A stretch of DNA of 64,000 bases from Paracoccus salipaludis. GTDB taxonomy: Bacteria > Pseudomonadota > Alphaproteobacteria > Rhodobacterales > Rhodobacteraceae. This document shows positions 9,228 through 18,504 of the stretch, one piece after another. Numbering within the stretch: position 1 is the stretch's first letter; each line of letters starts with the position of its first letter. The DNA is taken from positions 62,001 to 126,000 of the forward strand of contig NZ_NSJZ01000005.1 in NCBI RefSeq assembly GCF_002287065.1, in the 5' to 3' direction. The notes beneath the pieces were generated by a model that saw only the letters and a list, made by a program, of their open reading frames with translations, did no database searches and was not told the origin of the DNA. Made by a program: the position numbers and the translations under genes.

Positions 9228-10085
9228 TTACGCCACCTTGGCCTGCCGTGGCGCGATCCCGAGGCCCTCGCAGACCGCCAGCGTCATCTGCGGACGGTTG
9301 ACCGTGTAGAAATGCAGCCGGTCCACGCCGCCCTCGATCAGGCGCCGGCACAGGTCCACCGCCATGTCGACGGCCAGCGCCCGCTCGCCCTCGGGGCCTG
9401 CCTTGGCGAAGGCCTCGTCCGCCCAGGCCGGCACGCTCGCGCCGCAGCGGGCGGCGAACTTCCGGGCGCCCGCCCAGCTCTGGATCGGCAGGATGCCGGG
9501 AATGATCGGCGCCGAAACCCCCGCCGCCGCACAGGCGTCGCGGAAGCGGAAATAAACGTCCGCGTCGAAGAAGAACTGCGTGATCCCGCTGGACGCGCCC
9601 GCCTCCACCTTGCGCTTCAGCCAGGCCACGTCGGCGGCGGTGCCGGGGCTTTCCGGGTGCGGCTCGGGGTAGGCGCCGCAGCGGATGGTAAAGCCGCCGT
9701 GCTCGGCGATCGCCTCGATCAGCTCGACCGAGTCCGCGAAGCCTTCGGGATGGGGCGCGAAGCGCGCCGCGCCTTGCGGCGGGTCGCCCCGCAGCGCCAC
9801 GATCTCGCGCACGCCTGCCTTGGCGTAGTCCTCGACGATCCGCATCGTTTCCGCGCGCGAGGCATCGACGCAGGTCAGGTGCGCCGCGACGTTCAGCCCG
9901 TAGTTCGACGCCAGCGCGGTCACCGCCTCATGCGTCAGCTGCCGCGTCGTGCCGCCCGCGCCATAGGTCACGGACACGAAGTCCGGCCCCAGCGGCGTCA
10001 GGGCGTTCGCCGTTTCCCACAGCTTGAACGACTGGTCGAGGTTCCGGGGCGGGAAGAACTCGAAGCTGACAGAGGGAGTGGTCAT
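9228..10085 (-). CDS. metF: Methylenetetrahydrofolate reductase
   Basis: A 285-residue flavoprotein that reduces 5,10-methylene-THF to 5-methyl-THF for methionine synthesis. It starts MTTPSVSFEFFPPRN, and the FEFFPP motif carries the family's catalytic Glu. Later signatures are SVTYGAGGT, HLTCVD, ALRGDPP, ITQFFFDAD and PGILPI. The ATG at 10085 has GAAAGGA upstream; the frame extends further 5' but the conserved domain begins here. It is divergent from a metR-like regulator across a 72-bp region with a MetR-type box. Confidence 0.95.
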   Translation of the reverse strand: MTTPSVSFEFFPPRNLDQSFKLWETANALTPLGPDFVSVTYGAGGTTRQLTHEAVTALASNYGLNVAAHLTCVDASRAETMRIVEDYAKAGVREIVALRGDPPQGAARFAPHPEGFADSVELIEAIAEHGGFTIRCGAYPEPHPESPGTAADVAWLKRKVEAGASSGITQFFFDADVYFRFRDACAAAGVSAPIIPGILPIQSWAGARKFAARCGASVPAWADEAFAKAGPEGERALAVDMAVDLCRRLIEGGVDRLHFYTVNRPQMTLAVCEGLGIAPRQAKVA

Positions 10086-10127
10086 CGCGGGTATCCTTTC
10101 ACCCTTCTTGTGCCATGACCGGGGCTG

Positions 10128-10140
10128 TGAGACAAATTCA
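10128..10140. promoter_or_regulatory. MetR-type operator
   Basis: TGAG-ACAAA-TTCA between the divergent metF and metR-like genes matches the enterobacterial MetR consensus TGAA-N5-TTCA at seven of eight defined bases. Position between regulator and target supports the call. Confidence 0.6.
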
Positions 10141-10157
10141 TCTTCCACAACTTCGAC

Positions 10158-11054
10158 ATGAATTCCATGCATCTTGAACTGCGCCACCTTCGCACGATCC
10201 GCGCGATCCACGACCAGGGCGGCCTTGCCCGCGCAGCCGAGGTGCTGAACATCACCCAGTCAGCCCTGTCCCATCAGGTCCGCGCGCTGGAGGATCAGGC
10301 GGGCACCGTCCTGTTCCTGCGCCAGACCAAGCCCATGCGCCTGTCACCTGCGGGGTTGCGGCTGCTGGCACTGGCGCGGCAGGTCCTGCCGCTGGTCGAG
10401 GCGGCGGAATCCGAGATGCGCGGCGTCACCCAGGGCAGGATCGGGCGGCTGCATGTCGCGATGGAATGCCACGCCTGCTTCAACTGGCTGCTGCCCGCGC
10501 TGGACGCCTTCCGCCATCTCTGGCCGCAGGTGGACATCGACGTGCGCGCGGGGCTGGCCTTCACCGCCCTGCCCGCGCTGATGCGGGGCGAGGCGGATCT
10601 CGTCGTCTCCTCGGACCCCGAGGACCTGCCAGGCGTCGCCTTCGAGCCGCTGTTCGATTACCATCCCCTGCTGGTCGTGCCCGCCGCCCACCCGCTGGCG
10701 GGGTGCGACTTCGTGGAACCCGCCGACCTTTCCACCGAAACGCTCATCACCTATCCGATGGACCGGGCGCGGCTGGATGTCTTCTCGCATTTCCTCGATC
10801 CCGCGGGCGTCCGCCCGGCGGCGGTGCGAGAGATCGAGCTGACCGACGTCATTCTGCTGCTGGTCGCCTCGGGGCGCGGAGTGTCGGTCCTGCCCGACTG
10901 GGTGCTGCAGCGAGAGGCCGGCAACCCCGATCTCGTGACCCTGCCGCTGGGTCCCTCGGGCGTGACGCGCAGGCTTTACGCGGCGCTGCGCGAAGAGGAC
11001 CGGAGGACGGGGTTCATGCAGGACATCCTGCGCCTTGCGCGCGAAGGTCGCTGA
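10158..11054 (+). CDS. metR: LysR-family regulator, MetR-like
   Basis: A 298-residue LysR-type regulator. The helix-turn-helix spans about residues 5-62 (ELRHLRTIRAIHDQGGLARA, then NITQSALSHQVRALEDQAG), followed by the periplasmic-binding-protein-like effector domain. In the MetR group, homocysteine is the co-inducer of met genes. Divergence from metF and the MetR box between them support this assignment. No strong Shine-Dalgarno is visible; an alternative ATG is three codons downstream (10167). Confidence 0.88.
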   Translation: MNSMHLELRHLRTIRAIHDQGGLARAAEVLNITQSALSHQVRALEDQAGTVLFLRQTKPMRLSPAGLRLLALARQVLPLVEAAESEMRGVTQGRIGRLHVAMECHACFNWLLPALDAFRHLWPQVDIDVRAGLAFTALPALMRGEADLVVSSDPEDLPGVAFEPLFDYHPLLVVPAAHPLAGCDFVEPADLSTETLITYPMDRARLDVFSHFLDPAGVRPAAVREIELTDVILLLVASGRGVSVLPDWVLQREAGNPDLVTLPLGPSGVTRRLYAALREEDRRTGFMQDILRLAREGR

Positions 11055-11116
11055 GGCACGGGAACCCGATCGCGGCGCGCGGGCGTTCCTGCCCCGGACA
11101 ATCAGGGAAAAAGCTC

Positions 11117-11581
11117 ATGCTCGCCTCGTTCCTCATGGGCCTCGTCGGGGGCCAGAGATCCATGACCCCGCTGGCCGCCGTCGCCGTCGCGGCCGCCCGG
11201 GGCGAACTGCCGCGCGACTGCGCCGCGCCGGACTTCCTGCGGGATCCGGCCGTCGCCAGCGGCGCCGTTGCCCTCGCCCTGGCGGAACTGGCGGGCGACA
11301 AGATGAAAAGCGCCCCCGACCGGATCGTGCCGGCGGGCCTTGCCGCGCGGCTGATCGTGGCGGGCTTCGCGGCGGGTGCGCTCGCGCCGCGCGGGCAGTT
11401 CTGGAAGGGCGCCGCGCTCGGGGGACTGACGGCGGTCGCTGCCTCCTATCCCGGCTGGCGCGCGCGCATGGCCGCGATGGAGGATCACGGCCAGACGCCC
11501 ACCGGGCTGGTCGAGGATGCCCTGGTCGTGGGCAGCGCCGTCGCCATCCTGGCGGCCATGCGGCCCGACCCGGATGGCTGA
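11117..11581 (+). CDS. DUF4126-like small membrane protein
   Basis: A 154-residue hydrophobic protein that begins MLASFLMGLVGGQRSMTPLA. The GGxRSMTPLA motif and the later APDRIVPAGL...ARLIVAGFAAG stretch resemble the DUF4126 family. Two to three membrane segments are likely. Function is not established. It lies 62 bp after the metR-like gene on the same strand, so it could be read from that promoter. Confidence 0.7.
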   Translation: MLASFLMGLVGGQRSMTPLAAVAVAAARGELPRDCAAPDFLRDPAVASGAVALALAELAGDKMKSAPDRIVPAGLAARLIVAGFAAGALAPRGQFWKGAALGGLTAVAASYPGWRARMAAMEDHGQTPTGLVEDALVVGSAVAILAAMRPDPDG

Positions 11582-11676
11582 GGGCCCGCGCTTCCCCGGC
11601 GTCAGGCGCCTTCACTTTCGGCGGCGGGCGGCCTAAAGGGGCCTGCCCCTCCCCCAAGCCCGTCAAGGAATCCCTC

Positions 11677-12468
11677 ATGGCCAGCGCCAACCTCAACGTG
11701 ATGATCAAGGCCGCGCGCAAGGCGGGCCGCAGCCTCGTCAAGGATTTCCGCGAGGTCGAGAACCTCCAGGTCTCGTCCAAGGGCCCCGGCGACTTCGTCA
11801 GCCGCGCCGACCGCGAGGCCGAGCGCATCATCAAGGAAGAGCTGCGCGGCGCCCGCCCGAACTATGGCTGGCTGGGCGAGGAAACGGGGATGGAAGCGGG
11901 CGAGGACCCGACCCGGCGCTGGATCGTCGATCCCTTGGACGGCACCACCAATTTCCTGCACGGCCTGCCCCACTGGGCCGTCAGCATCGCGCTGGAGCAC
12001 AAGGGCGAGATCGTGGCCGCCGTGGTATTCGACCCCGCCAAGGACGAACTGTTCACCGCCGAGAAGGGCGACGGCGCCTTTGTCAACGACAAGCGCCTGC
12101 GCGTGTCCGGGCGGCGCGACATGAACAGCGCGATCTTCGCCACCGGCGTGCCCTTCGGCGCCAAGACCACGCTGCCCGCCACGCTGAAGGACCTGGCGCG
12201 GCTGATGCCCATCTGCGCGGGCGTGCGGCGCTGGGGCTCGGCGGCGCTGGACCTCGCCTACGTCGCGGCGGGGCGCGTGGACGGCTATTGGGAACGCGGC
12301 ATCCAGCCCTGGGACGTGGCGGCGGGCATCCTGCTGGTGCGCGAGGCGGGCGGCTTCGTCGAGCCGCTGCGTGACGATGAAGGCCCCATCGCCGACGCGG
12401 GCACGGTGGTCTGCGCCAACCCGCAGCTTTTCGAAGGCTTCGCCGAAATCGTCCGCAGCCGCGACTGA
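11677..12468 (+). CDS. suhB: Inositol monophosphatase family protein (SuhB-like)
   Basis: A 263-residue lithium-sensitive phosphatase-fold protein. The metal-binding motifs are present: GEETG near residue 66, [15 protein letters not shown] near residue 84, and [19 protein letters not shown] near the C-terminus. Members hydrolyse inositol-1-phosphate and also act in ribosome biogenesis as SuhB. AAGGAA stands 6 nt before the ATG. It is probably soluble. Confidence 0.92.
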   Translation: MASANLNVMIKAARKAGRSLVKDFREVENLQVSSKGPGDFVSRADREAERIIKEELRGARPNYGWLGEETGMEAGEDPTRRWIVDPLDGTTNFLHGLPHWAVSIALEHKGEIVAAVVFDPAKDELFTAEKGDGAFVNDKRLRVSGRRDMNSAIFATGVPFGAKTTLPATLKDLARLMPICAGVRRWGSAALDLAYVAAGRVDGYWERGIQPWDVAAGILLVREAGGFVEPLRDDEGPIADAGTVVCANPQLFEGFAEIVRSRD

Positions 12469-12534
12469 CGGACGCGCCAAGCGGCCTTGCGGCATCCCGG
12501 GCGGGATTTTCGGCGCAATCCGGCAGGCGGGTGC

Positions 12535-12581
12535 TTGACACTCGCTCCGCGCGGGTAAAGGCGCAGGGGTGATCCCTGCGC
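12535..12581 (+). promoter_or_regulatory. Promoter and palindrome upstream of the EamA transporter
   Basis: A consensus -35 TTGACA at 12535-12540 is followed after 15 nt by TAAAGG (12556-12561). Immediately after lies a perfect 8-bp inverted repeat, GCGCAGGG (12561-12568) and CCCTGCGC (12574-12581), overlapping the expected transcription start and ending just before the start codon. It could be an operator or a 5' hairpin. The short spacer makes the -10 call uncertain. Confidence 0.45.
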
Positions 12582-12591
12582 GGTGCCCCCC

Positions 12592-13545
12592 ATGATTCAC
12601 TCCAAGCCCGGCCCGGCCGCCTCGGCGTCCACCCTTTCCCCGAACCCGCCCGCGGGGCGGAGCGGCGACCGGCAGGGGCTGGCGATCCTGCTGACCTGCC
12701 TCGTCAGCCTGATCTTCGCGGTGCAGGACGCGGTGTCGCGCCACCTCGGCGCGGCCTATTCGCCCATCTTCGTGACGATGGTGCGCTACTGGTTCTTCGG
12801 GATCTTCGTCATCGCCATGGCGGCGCGCGGTCCGGGCGGATTGCGCGCGGCCAGCCGCAGCCACCACCCGCTGCTGCAGATCACCCGCGGCCTGCTGTTG
12901 GTGTTCGAGATCGTCATCATGATCGTTTCCTTCGTGAAGCTGGGGCTGATCGGGACGCATGCGGTCTTTGCCGCCTATCCGCTGCTGGTCGTGGCCCTGT
13001 CCGGCCCGGTCCTGGGCGAGCGCATCGGCTGGCGGCGCTGGGCCGCGGTCGCGGCGGGCTTCGCGGGCATCCTCATCATCCTGCAGCCGGGCGTGGGCGT
13101 CTTCTCGCCCTGGGCGATCCTGCCCCTGATCTCGGCGCTCATGTTCGCGATCTACGGGCTGCTGACGCGCATGGTCTCGGCCAGGGACAGCGCCGAGGTC
13201 AGCTTCTTCTGGACCGGCATCGCCGGGGTGGTCGGCATCACCGCCGTGGGCCTGTGGCACATGGAGCCCCTTGCGCGCGCCGACTGGCCCTGGATGGCCG
13301 CGCTTTGCGTGACCGGCACGCTGGGGCATTACCTGCTGATCCGCGCCTATTCCCTGGCCGAGGCGTCCAGCCTGCAGCCCTTCTCCTACACGCAGCTCGT
13401 CTGGGTCAGCGTGATCGGCGTCCTGATGCTGGACGAAAGGCTGGCCCCGAACGTGGCCGTCGGCATGGCCATCGTCGTGGGCGCCGGTCTGTTCACCTGG
13501 TGGCGGTCGATGCAGCGGACGCGGGCAGGGACAGCGCCCCGCTGA
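12592..13545 (+). CDS. EamA/DMT-superfamily transporter
   Basis: A drug/metabolite-transporter-superfamily protein of about 317 residues with roughly ten membrane helices after a 25-residue polar Pro/Ser-rich N-terminus. The two EamA halves run about residues 30-160 and 165-300; [20 protein letters not shown] and the second-half [20 protein letters not shown] are typical. The substrate is unknown. A GTG at 12583 is an alternative start 3 codons earlier. The last 53 bp overlap the convergent lytic transglycosylase gene. Confidence 0.88.
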   Translation: MIHSKPGPAASASTLSPNPPAGRSGDRQGLAILLTCLVSLIFAVQDAVSRHLGAAYSPIFVTMVRYWFFGIFVIAMAARGPGGLRAASRSHHPLLQITRGLLLVFEIVIMIVSFVKLGLIGTHAVFAAYPLLVVALSGPVLGERIGWRRWAAVAAGFAGILIILQPGVGVFSPWAILPLISALMFAIYGLLTRMVSARDSAEVSFFWTGIAGVVGITAVGLWHMEPLARADWPWMAALCVTGTLGHYLLIRAYSLAEASSLQPFSYTQLVWVSVIGVLMLDERLAPNVAVGMAIVVGAGLFTWWRSMQRTRAGTAPR

Positions 13546-15955
13546 CCGCCCCCGCGGGCCATGCAAGCGCAGACACGGGCTCGGGCGAGGCCGCGGGAAC
13601 CCGCTCGGCCTGCGCGGCGGACGACACCTCGGCCGCCGGCGCAGGTTCCGGCGCGGGATCGGCGGAACCCGCGCCCGCGGAAGGAACGGCGCCCGCCCCG
13701 GCGCTCGGCGGCACCGCAGATGCCGGACGGGGCTGCGGCGCGGGCGCAAGGCCGACCTTGGGCGGGTCGAGGCTTTGCGCCACGGCGGCGATCTGCGCCT
13801 CGGGCCGGGGCGCCTCGGTCGCGGCCCCGGACAGCGCCCCGGCCACCGCCGCGATCCCCTGCGCGGCCACCTGGCCCGAGGCTGCAGGATCGGCGGCCAT
13901 CGCCAGGCGCAGCGCGTGGTTCGCCGCCTCGGCCACCCAGGCGGGCGGCGCGGGCGGACGGGCCGACAGGGCCAGCATCAGCGGCCCCTCGGCCCGCTGC
14001 GGCTTCGAGACGCCCCCGCGCAGGTCCCAGCTTGGCACGAAGGGCACCGTGTGCCCGGCGATGCGGGCGCGATAGATGGGCAGCGCCTCGGCCACGCGCA
14101 TGACGTAGTTGCGGGTCTCGTCGAAGGGGATCATCTCGACCCAGTCCACCGGATCGACGCCCTCGTCCCGCAGGTCGCCGAAATCCCGCAGCCAGCGCGA
14201 GGACCGCCCCGGCCCGGCGTTGTAGCCCGCCGCCACCAGCGCGACCGAATTGCCGAAGCGGTTGCGCAGCCCTTCCAGATAGGCCGCGCCCAGCCGCGCG
14301 TTGTAGCCCGCGTCCCGCGTCAGGCGCGCGAGTTCAAAGGTTTCGCCGATCACGCCCGCCATCTGCCGGGCGGTGTCGGGCATCACCTGCATCAGCCCGC
14401 GCGCGCCGACAGGGGACTTGACGGTGTGGTTGAACTCGCTTTCCTGCCGGGCAATGGCCAGGACCAGTTCCGGCGGCAGCCCGAAGCTGCCCCCCTCCAG
14501 CCCCGTCAGCGGGTAATGCAGCGCGGGATAGACGCCGCCCTTGACCGCCGCCGCCTTGGACAGCCGCAGCGCGTCCCAAGGGCGGCGCAATTCCAGCATC
14601 AGGCGGCCCATGCGGGCGATGTCCTCGGGTCCCGCGCGGTCGGTGAGATGCAGGAAGAAGCGCTGCGCCTGCGCAGGCTCGCCCGCCGCGATCAGCCACA
14701 GCCCGGCCTGGAACAGCCGGTTGCCCGACAGGGACGAGCCGCGCCAGTCGGGCAGGGACCGGGTCGCCGGTCCGGTCACGGCCAGCGCGGGCTGCATGGA
14801 GGCCCCGATCCGCTCGGCGGCCAACTGGCCGTAATAGGCGGTCTGATGCGCGGCGGCCTTTTCAAAGGCGGCGCGCGCGCCTGCCCCGTCGCCCAGCGCC
14901 TCGGCTGCGCGGCCCTGCCAGTAATGGCTCCGGGCAAGCGTGATGGGGTTGAAGCCCGTCACGGGCAGCCGGGCGAAATGCGCGGCCGCCCGGTCGGGCG
15001 CGCCCGACCGCAACGCGGCATAGCCCGCGATCCAGTCCAGGTCGACGGCATTGCCGTCGCCCGCCGGCAGGAAGTGGTTGGCGGCAAAGCGTTCGGCCAG
15101 CGCCCAGTCCCCCGCGCGCAGGGCGGCGCGGGCGTAATCCTTGCGCGGCCCCGCCCAGGCCGCCGGATCGCCCAGCGCCTCGGCCGAGGTCGAGCGTTCC
15201 AGCATCAGCTGCCGCGCCAGGTCCCCCTGCTTGGCGGCCACCCGCCAGCGGAAGCGATCAAGCGCCAGCCCGGCGTCGTTCCGCAGGTCGCCAGGCAGCG
15301 CGAGGATCAGCGGGTCCACGCCCGCACGACGGGCCTGCACGGCGATGCGGGCGCGGGCCAAGTCGGCCGTGGGGCCGGTCACGCGCGGCAGCATCCGTTC
15401 GGCCGCCGACCATTCGCCCGCGTCCAGCAGCGCCTGCAGGCGCGCGGGGTGATGCGCCGCGACCGCTGCGCCATGGGCGGCCAGAAAGGCCGTCTCGGCC
15501 GCGGCATCGAGCGCGGCCCCTTGGGTCCAGAAGCGGGCAGAGGCCTCGGCGCGCCTGTCCTCGGACTGGGCCGCGATCCAGGCGAGGGCACCGTTCAGGG
15601 TTTCGGGCAAGCGATCGCCGAACCAGGCCAGAACCTCGGGGGCGGGCAGGTCGGGGCGCAGAAGCGCCTCTCCGCGCCGGAACAGAAGCTCCATCCCCGG
15701 CCAGTCGGGGTTGCGCGCGGCAAAGTCGCGGTAATCGGGCCAGGTCCCCTGCCCCGCGCGCAGGCGCTGCCACAGGATCAGGTCGGCGGCGATGGGCCCC
15801 GACTGGCGCGCCGCCGTCTGGGCCGCCGTCCAGTCCTTTGCGGCCGCGGCCGCGAGCGCCCGGCGGATCGCGCCCGCGTCCTCGGCCAAGGCGGGCGGAA
15901 CAAGGCAGGCCGTGGCCAGCGCCAGCGCGGCCAATGGGGGGATCAGGCGGTTCAT
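13493..15955 (-). CDS. Lytic transglycosylase with SLT domain and long Pro/Ala tail
   Basis: An 820-residue periplasmic muramidase. A signal peptide (residues 1-23, cleaved near PALAED) is followed by a long alpha-helical U-like domain and then the SLT domain. The catalytic Glu is near residue 505 in [10 protein letters not shown], followed by [13 protein letters not shown] and [10 protein letters not shown]. It cleaves the MurNAc-GlcNAc bond to form 1,6-anhydro-muropeptides. After the SLT domain come about 190 residues of Ala/Pro/Glu-rich low-complexity sequence, absent from standard Slt70. The 3' end overlaps the convergent EamA gene by 53 bp. Confidence 0.9.
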   Translation of the reverse strand: MNRLIPPLAALALATACLVPPALAEDAGAIRRALAAAAAKDWTAAQTAARQSGPIAADLILWQRLRAGQGTWPDYRDFAARNPDWPGMELLFRRGEALLRPDLPAPEVLAWFGDRLPETLNGALAWIAAQSEDRRAEASARFWTQGAALDAAAETAFLAAHGAAVAAHHPARLQALLDAGEWSAAERMLPRVTGPTADLARARIAVQARRAGVDPLILALPGDLRNDAGLALDRFRWRVAAKQGDLARQLMLERSTSAEALGDPAAWAGPRKDYARAALRAGDWALAERFAANHFLPAGDGNAVDLDWIAGYAALRSGAPDRAAAHFARLPVTGFNPITLARSHYWQGRAAEALGDGAGARAAFEKAAAHQTAYYGQLAAERIGASMQPALAVTGPATRSLPDWRGSSLSGNRLFQAGLWLIAAGEPAQAQRFFLHLTDRAGPEDIARMGRLMLELRRPWDALRLSKAAAVKGGVYPALHYPLTGLEGGSFGLPPELVLAIARQESEFNHTVKSPVGARGLMQVMPDTARQMAGVIGETFELARLTRDAGYNARLGAAYLEGLRNRFGNSVALVAAGYNAGPGRSSRWLRDFGDLRDEGVDPVDWVEMIPFDETRNYVMRVAEALPIYRARIAGHTVPFVPSWDLRGGVSKPQRAEGPLMLALSARPPAPPAWVAEAANHALRLAMAADPAASGQVAAQGIAAVAGALSGAATEAPRPEAQIAAVAQSLDPPKVGLAPAPQPRPASAVPPSAGAGAVPSAGAGSADPAPEPAPAAEVSSAAQAERVPAASPEPVSALAWPAGAVSGALSLPASAASTATR

Positions 15956-16071
15956 GCGCGCCAATCTGGGGGCGGCAGGCCGCTGGGGCAACTCACAAGC
16001 GCGGCAGGCGCGCTTGGCAACCCGCGCGGCCGGTTGTATGCCGCCCGCGAAACAATCGTCAGGATCGTGCC

Positions 16072-16947
16072 ATGTTCCAAGGGTCCCTGCCCGCGCTCGT
16101 CACCCCGCTGACCGGGGAGGGCAAGATCGACTGGCCCGCGCTCGAGCGGCTGGTCGAGTGGCAGATCGAACAGGGCAGCAACGGCCTGGTGCCCGTGGGC
16201 ACCACCGGCGAAAGCCCGACGCTGAGCCATGACGAGCATCGGGCCGTGGTCGAGGCGGTCGTGCGCCATGCCGCCGGCCGTGTGCCGGTGATCGCGGGCG
16301 CGGGATCCAACAACACGCACGAGGCGATCGACCTTGCCCGGCACGCCTGCCAGGTCGGCGCGGACGGGCTGCTGGTGGTGACGCCCTATTACAACAAGCC
16401 CACGCAGGCTGGGCTGATCGCGCATTTCGCCGCCGTCCATGACGCGACCGACAAGCCGATCATCATCTACAACATCCCCGGTCGGTCCGTCGTGGACATG
16501 ACGCCCGAGACGATGGGCGAGCTGGCGAAGCTGCCGCGCATCCTCGGCGTCAAGGACGCGACCGGCAAGCTCGAGCGGGTGTCCTGCCAGCGCATCACCT
16601 GCGGGCCGGACTTCCTGCAGCTGTCGGGCGAGGATGCGACGGCGCATGGCTTCAACGCCCAGGGGGGCCGGGGCTGCATCTCGGTCACGGCGAACGTCGC
16701 GCCCGCGCTTTGCGCGCGGATGCAGGCGGCCTGCCTTGCGGGCGACTATGCCGAGGCGCTGCGCCTGCAGGACCTGCTGATGCCGCTGCATATCGCGATC
16801 TTCATCGAGCCGGGCCTCGTCGGCGCCAAATACGCGCTGTCGCGGCTGGGCATGTGCGGGGAAACCGTCCGCCTGCCGCTGACGCCCCTGACCGCCCCTG
16901 TCCGCGCCCGCATCGACGCCGCCATGGCCCATGCGGGACTGATCTGA
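16072..16947 (+). CDS. dapA: 4-hydroxy-tetrahydrodipicolinate synthase
   Basis: A 291-residue class I aldolase-fold enzyme that condenses pyruvate and aspartate semialdehyde for lysine and meso-diaminopimelate synthesis. The GTTGESPTL motif holds the proton-relay Thr, IYNIPGRS holds the catalytic Tyr, and GVKDATGK holds the Schiff-base Lys near residue 161. The length matches E. coli DapA. It lies divergent from the lytic transglycosylase gene, so cell-wall synthesis and turnover genes are adjacent. Confidence 0.95.
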   Translation: MFQGSLPALVTPLTGEGKIDWPALERLVEWQIEQGSNGLVPVGTTGESPTLSHDEHRAVVEAVVRHAAGRVPVIAGAGSNNTHEAIDLARHACQVGADGLLVVTPYYNKPTQAGLIAHFAAVHDATDKPIIIYNIPGRSVVDMTPETMGELAKLPRILGVKDATGKLERVSCQRITCGPDFLQLSGEDATAHGFNAQGGRGCISVTANVAPALCARMQAACLAGDYAEALRLQDLLMPLHIAIFIEPGLVGAKYALSRLGMCGETVRLPLTPLTAPVRARIDAAMAHAGLI

Positions 16948-16957
16948 GGCGGCGGGC

Positions 16958-17287
16958 ATGGCCTATGCCGTCCTGACGATCGCCATCGTCTTCGAGGTGA
17001 TCGGCACCTCGCTCCTGATGGCCTCGCAGCAGTTCACGCGGCTGTGGCCGACGGCGGGCATGGCGGCGGCCTACCTCGTGTCCTTCTACTTCCTGTCGCA
17101 GGCGCTGAACCACCTGCCGCTCGGCATCGCCTATGCGCTGTGGAGCGGGCTGGGAATCATCCTGACGCTGGGAATCGGTATCTTCGTCTTCCGGCAGGTG
17201 CCGGACCTGCCCGCCGTGGTGGGCGTCGCGCTGATCCTGGCGGGCGTGGTGGTCATCAACGGCTTCTCGCAGGCGGCCGGGCACTGA
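16958..17287 (+). CDS. Small multidrug resistance (SMR) transporter
   Basis: A 109-residue, four-helix SMR protein of the EmrE/QacE/SugE group. The essential membrane Glu is E13 (IAIVFEVIGTS), and GIAYALWSGLGIILT in helix 3 matches the conserved SMR signature. These dimers exchange protons for cationic drugs, quaternary ammonium compounds or guanidinium. It starts 10 bp after the dapA stop and is probably co-transcribed. The substrate class cannot be decided by eye, although the sequence looks more EmrE-like than Gdx-like. Confidence 0.9.
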   Translation: MAYAVLTIAIVFEVIGTSLLMASQQFTRLWPTAGMAAAYLVSFYFLSQALNHLPLGIAYALWSGLGIILTLGIGIFVFRQVPDLPAVVGVALILAGVVVINGFSQAAGH

Positions 17288-17334
17288 GGGTCCGCCCGTC
17301 CGATCCGGCGGAGCGATCCGTGGCGCGGTCGCAT

Positions 17335-17356
17335 GGGTATTTGGGTCAGGAAGAAA
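17335..17356 (+). repeat. Intergenic ATATTTG element, copy A (partial)
   Basis: GGGTATTTGGGTCAGGAAGAAA between the convergent SMR and aminotransferase genes resembles the cores at 29721-29744 and 45641-45662 (consensus roughly CCCGGGATATTTG then GACGAAGAAGA). This copy has one base less in the ATATTT part and no clear flanking hairpin. Confidence 0.4.
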
Positions 17357-17362
17357 CCCCGC

Positions 17363-18460
17363 TCAGTTCCCGGCGGCGGCAAGCGCCTTGGGCAGGGCTT
17401 CGGCGAAGGCGTCCAGTTCGGCCCTGGACCCGCAACTGACGCGGATGCAGCGGTTCTGCGGCGCGACCCACGGCATCCGCGCGAAGATCCCCTGCGCGCC
17501 CAAGGCCGCCAGCACCGCGCGGGCGAAACTGTCGTCGCCGCCGCAGTCGATGGCGACGAAGTTCGTGGCCGAGGGCAGCGCCGCAAGGCCGTTGTCGCGG
17601 GCAATGGCCGCGATACGCTCGCGCGCCTCGGCCACCCGGGCGACGGTTCGGGACAGGTGCGCGGTGTCGCCCAGCGCCGCCAGCGCGCCCGCCTGCGCGA
17701 GGCTGTTCACGCCGAAATGGTTGCGGACGCGGTCGAAGGCGCGGATCACCTGCGGCGCGCCGATGGCATAGCCGATCCGGGCACCCGCCATCCCGTAGGC
17801 CTTGGAAAAGGTGCGCATCCGCAGCACGCGCGGGTCCGCAGGGTCGATCCGCGGCAGGGCGGGCGCGAACTCGGCATAGGCCTCGTCGAGGATCAGCAGG
17901 ATGTCGGCGGGCAGCGCGGCGACGGCGGCCTCGATCACCTCGGGCGGATGCCAGCCTCCCATGGGGTTGTCGGGGTTGCAGAGATAGACCATCCGCGCGC
18001 CGGTCTCGGCGGCCCTGGCCACCAGCGCGGCCGCGTCCTGCCGGTCGTCTCGGTAGGGGACGCGGACCAGTTCGCCGCCGAAGCCGGTGACGTGGAAGTC
18101 GAAGGTCGGATAGCCCCCCGCCGAGGTCACGACGCGGTCGCCCGGCGCCACCATCAGCCGCACGGCAAGGCCGAGCAGCCCGTCGATCCCCTCGCCCACG
18201 ACGAGGTTTTCCGGCTCGCAGCCGCAATGGGCGGAAAGGGCTGCCTTCAGGTCGTGGTTCGTGGGGTCGCCGTATTTCCAGACCTCGGCGGCGGCCTGCC
18301 GCATTGCCTCAACGGCCAGCGGAGAGGGGCCGAAGCCGTTCTCGTTGGCGCCCAGACGCGCGCGGAAGGGGGCGCCGCGCTGGCGTTCCAGCGTTTCCGG
18401 CCCCACGAAGGGGACGGCATCGGGCAGGCTGGCGGGAAGGGGCGCGAGGGTCGGTGTCAT
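17363..18460 (-). CDS. Class I/II PLP aminotransferase, HisC-like
   Basis: A 365-residue aminotransferase related to histidinol-phosphate aminotransferase. RLGANENGFGPSP resembles the HisC SxNENPxGP motif, and LCNPDNPMGG, LDEAYAEF and TFSKAYGMAGARIGY follow, the last holding the PLP Lys near residue 218. It ends with RVSCGSRAELDAF. Because alphaproteobacteria often hold several HisC paralogues, I leave the substrate open. It is 44 bp downstream of the ThDP enzyme gene on the same strand; the two may form a small pathway. Confidence 0.85.
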   Translation of the reverse strand: MTPTLAPLPASLPDAVPFVGPETLERQRGAPFRARLGANENGFGPSPLAVEAMRQAAAEVWKYGDPTNHDLKAALSAHCGCEPENLVVGEGIDGLLGLAVRLMVAPGDRVVTSAGGYPTFDFHVTGFGGELVRVPYRDDRQDAAALVARAAETGARMVYLCNPDNPMGGWHPPEVIEAAVAALPADILLILDEAYAEFAPALPRIDPADPRVLRMRTFSKAYGMAGARIGYAIGAPQVIRAFDRVRNHFGVNSLAQAGALAALGDTAHLSRTVARVAEARERIAAIARDNGLAALPSATNFVAIDCGGDDSFARAVLAALGAQGIFARMPWVAPQNRCIRVSCGSRAELDAFAEALPKALAAAGN

Positions 18461-18504
18461 GCGCGGATCAGAAGCGCAAATCCGCCGCCCTCGCAAGTGG
18501 TGGT

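Noticed and set aside
10086..10157. SAM riboswitch upstream of metF
   Set aside because: The 72-bp gap is too short and lacks the conserved cores; a MetR box explains control better.
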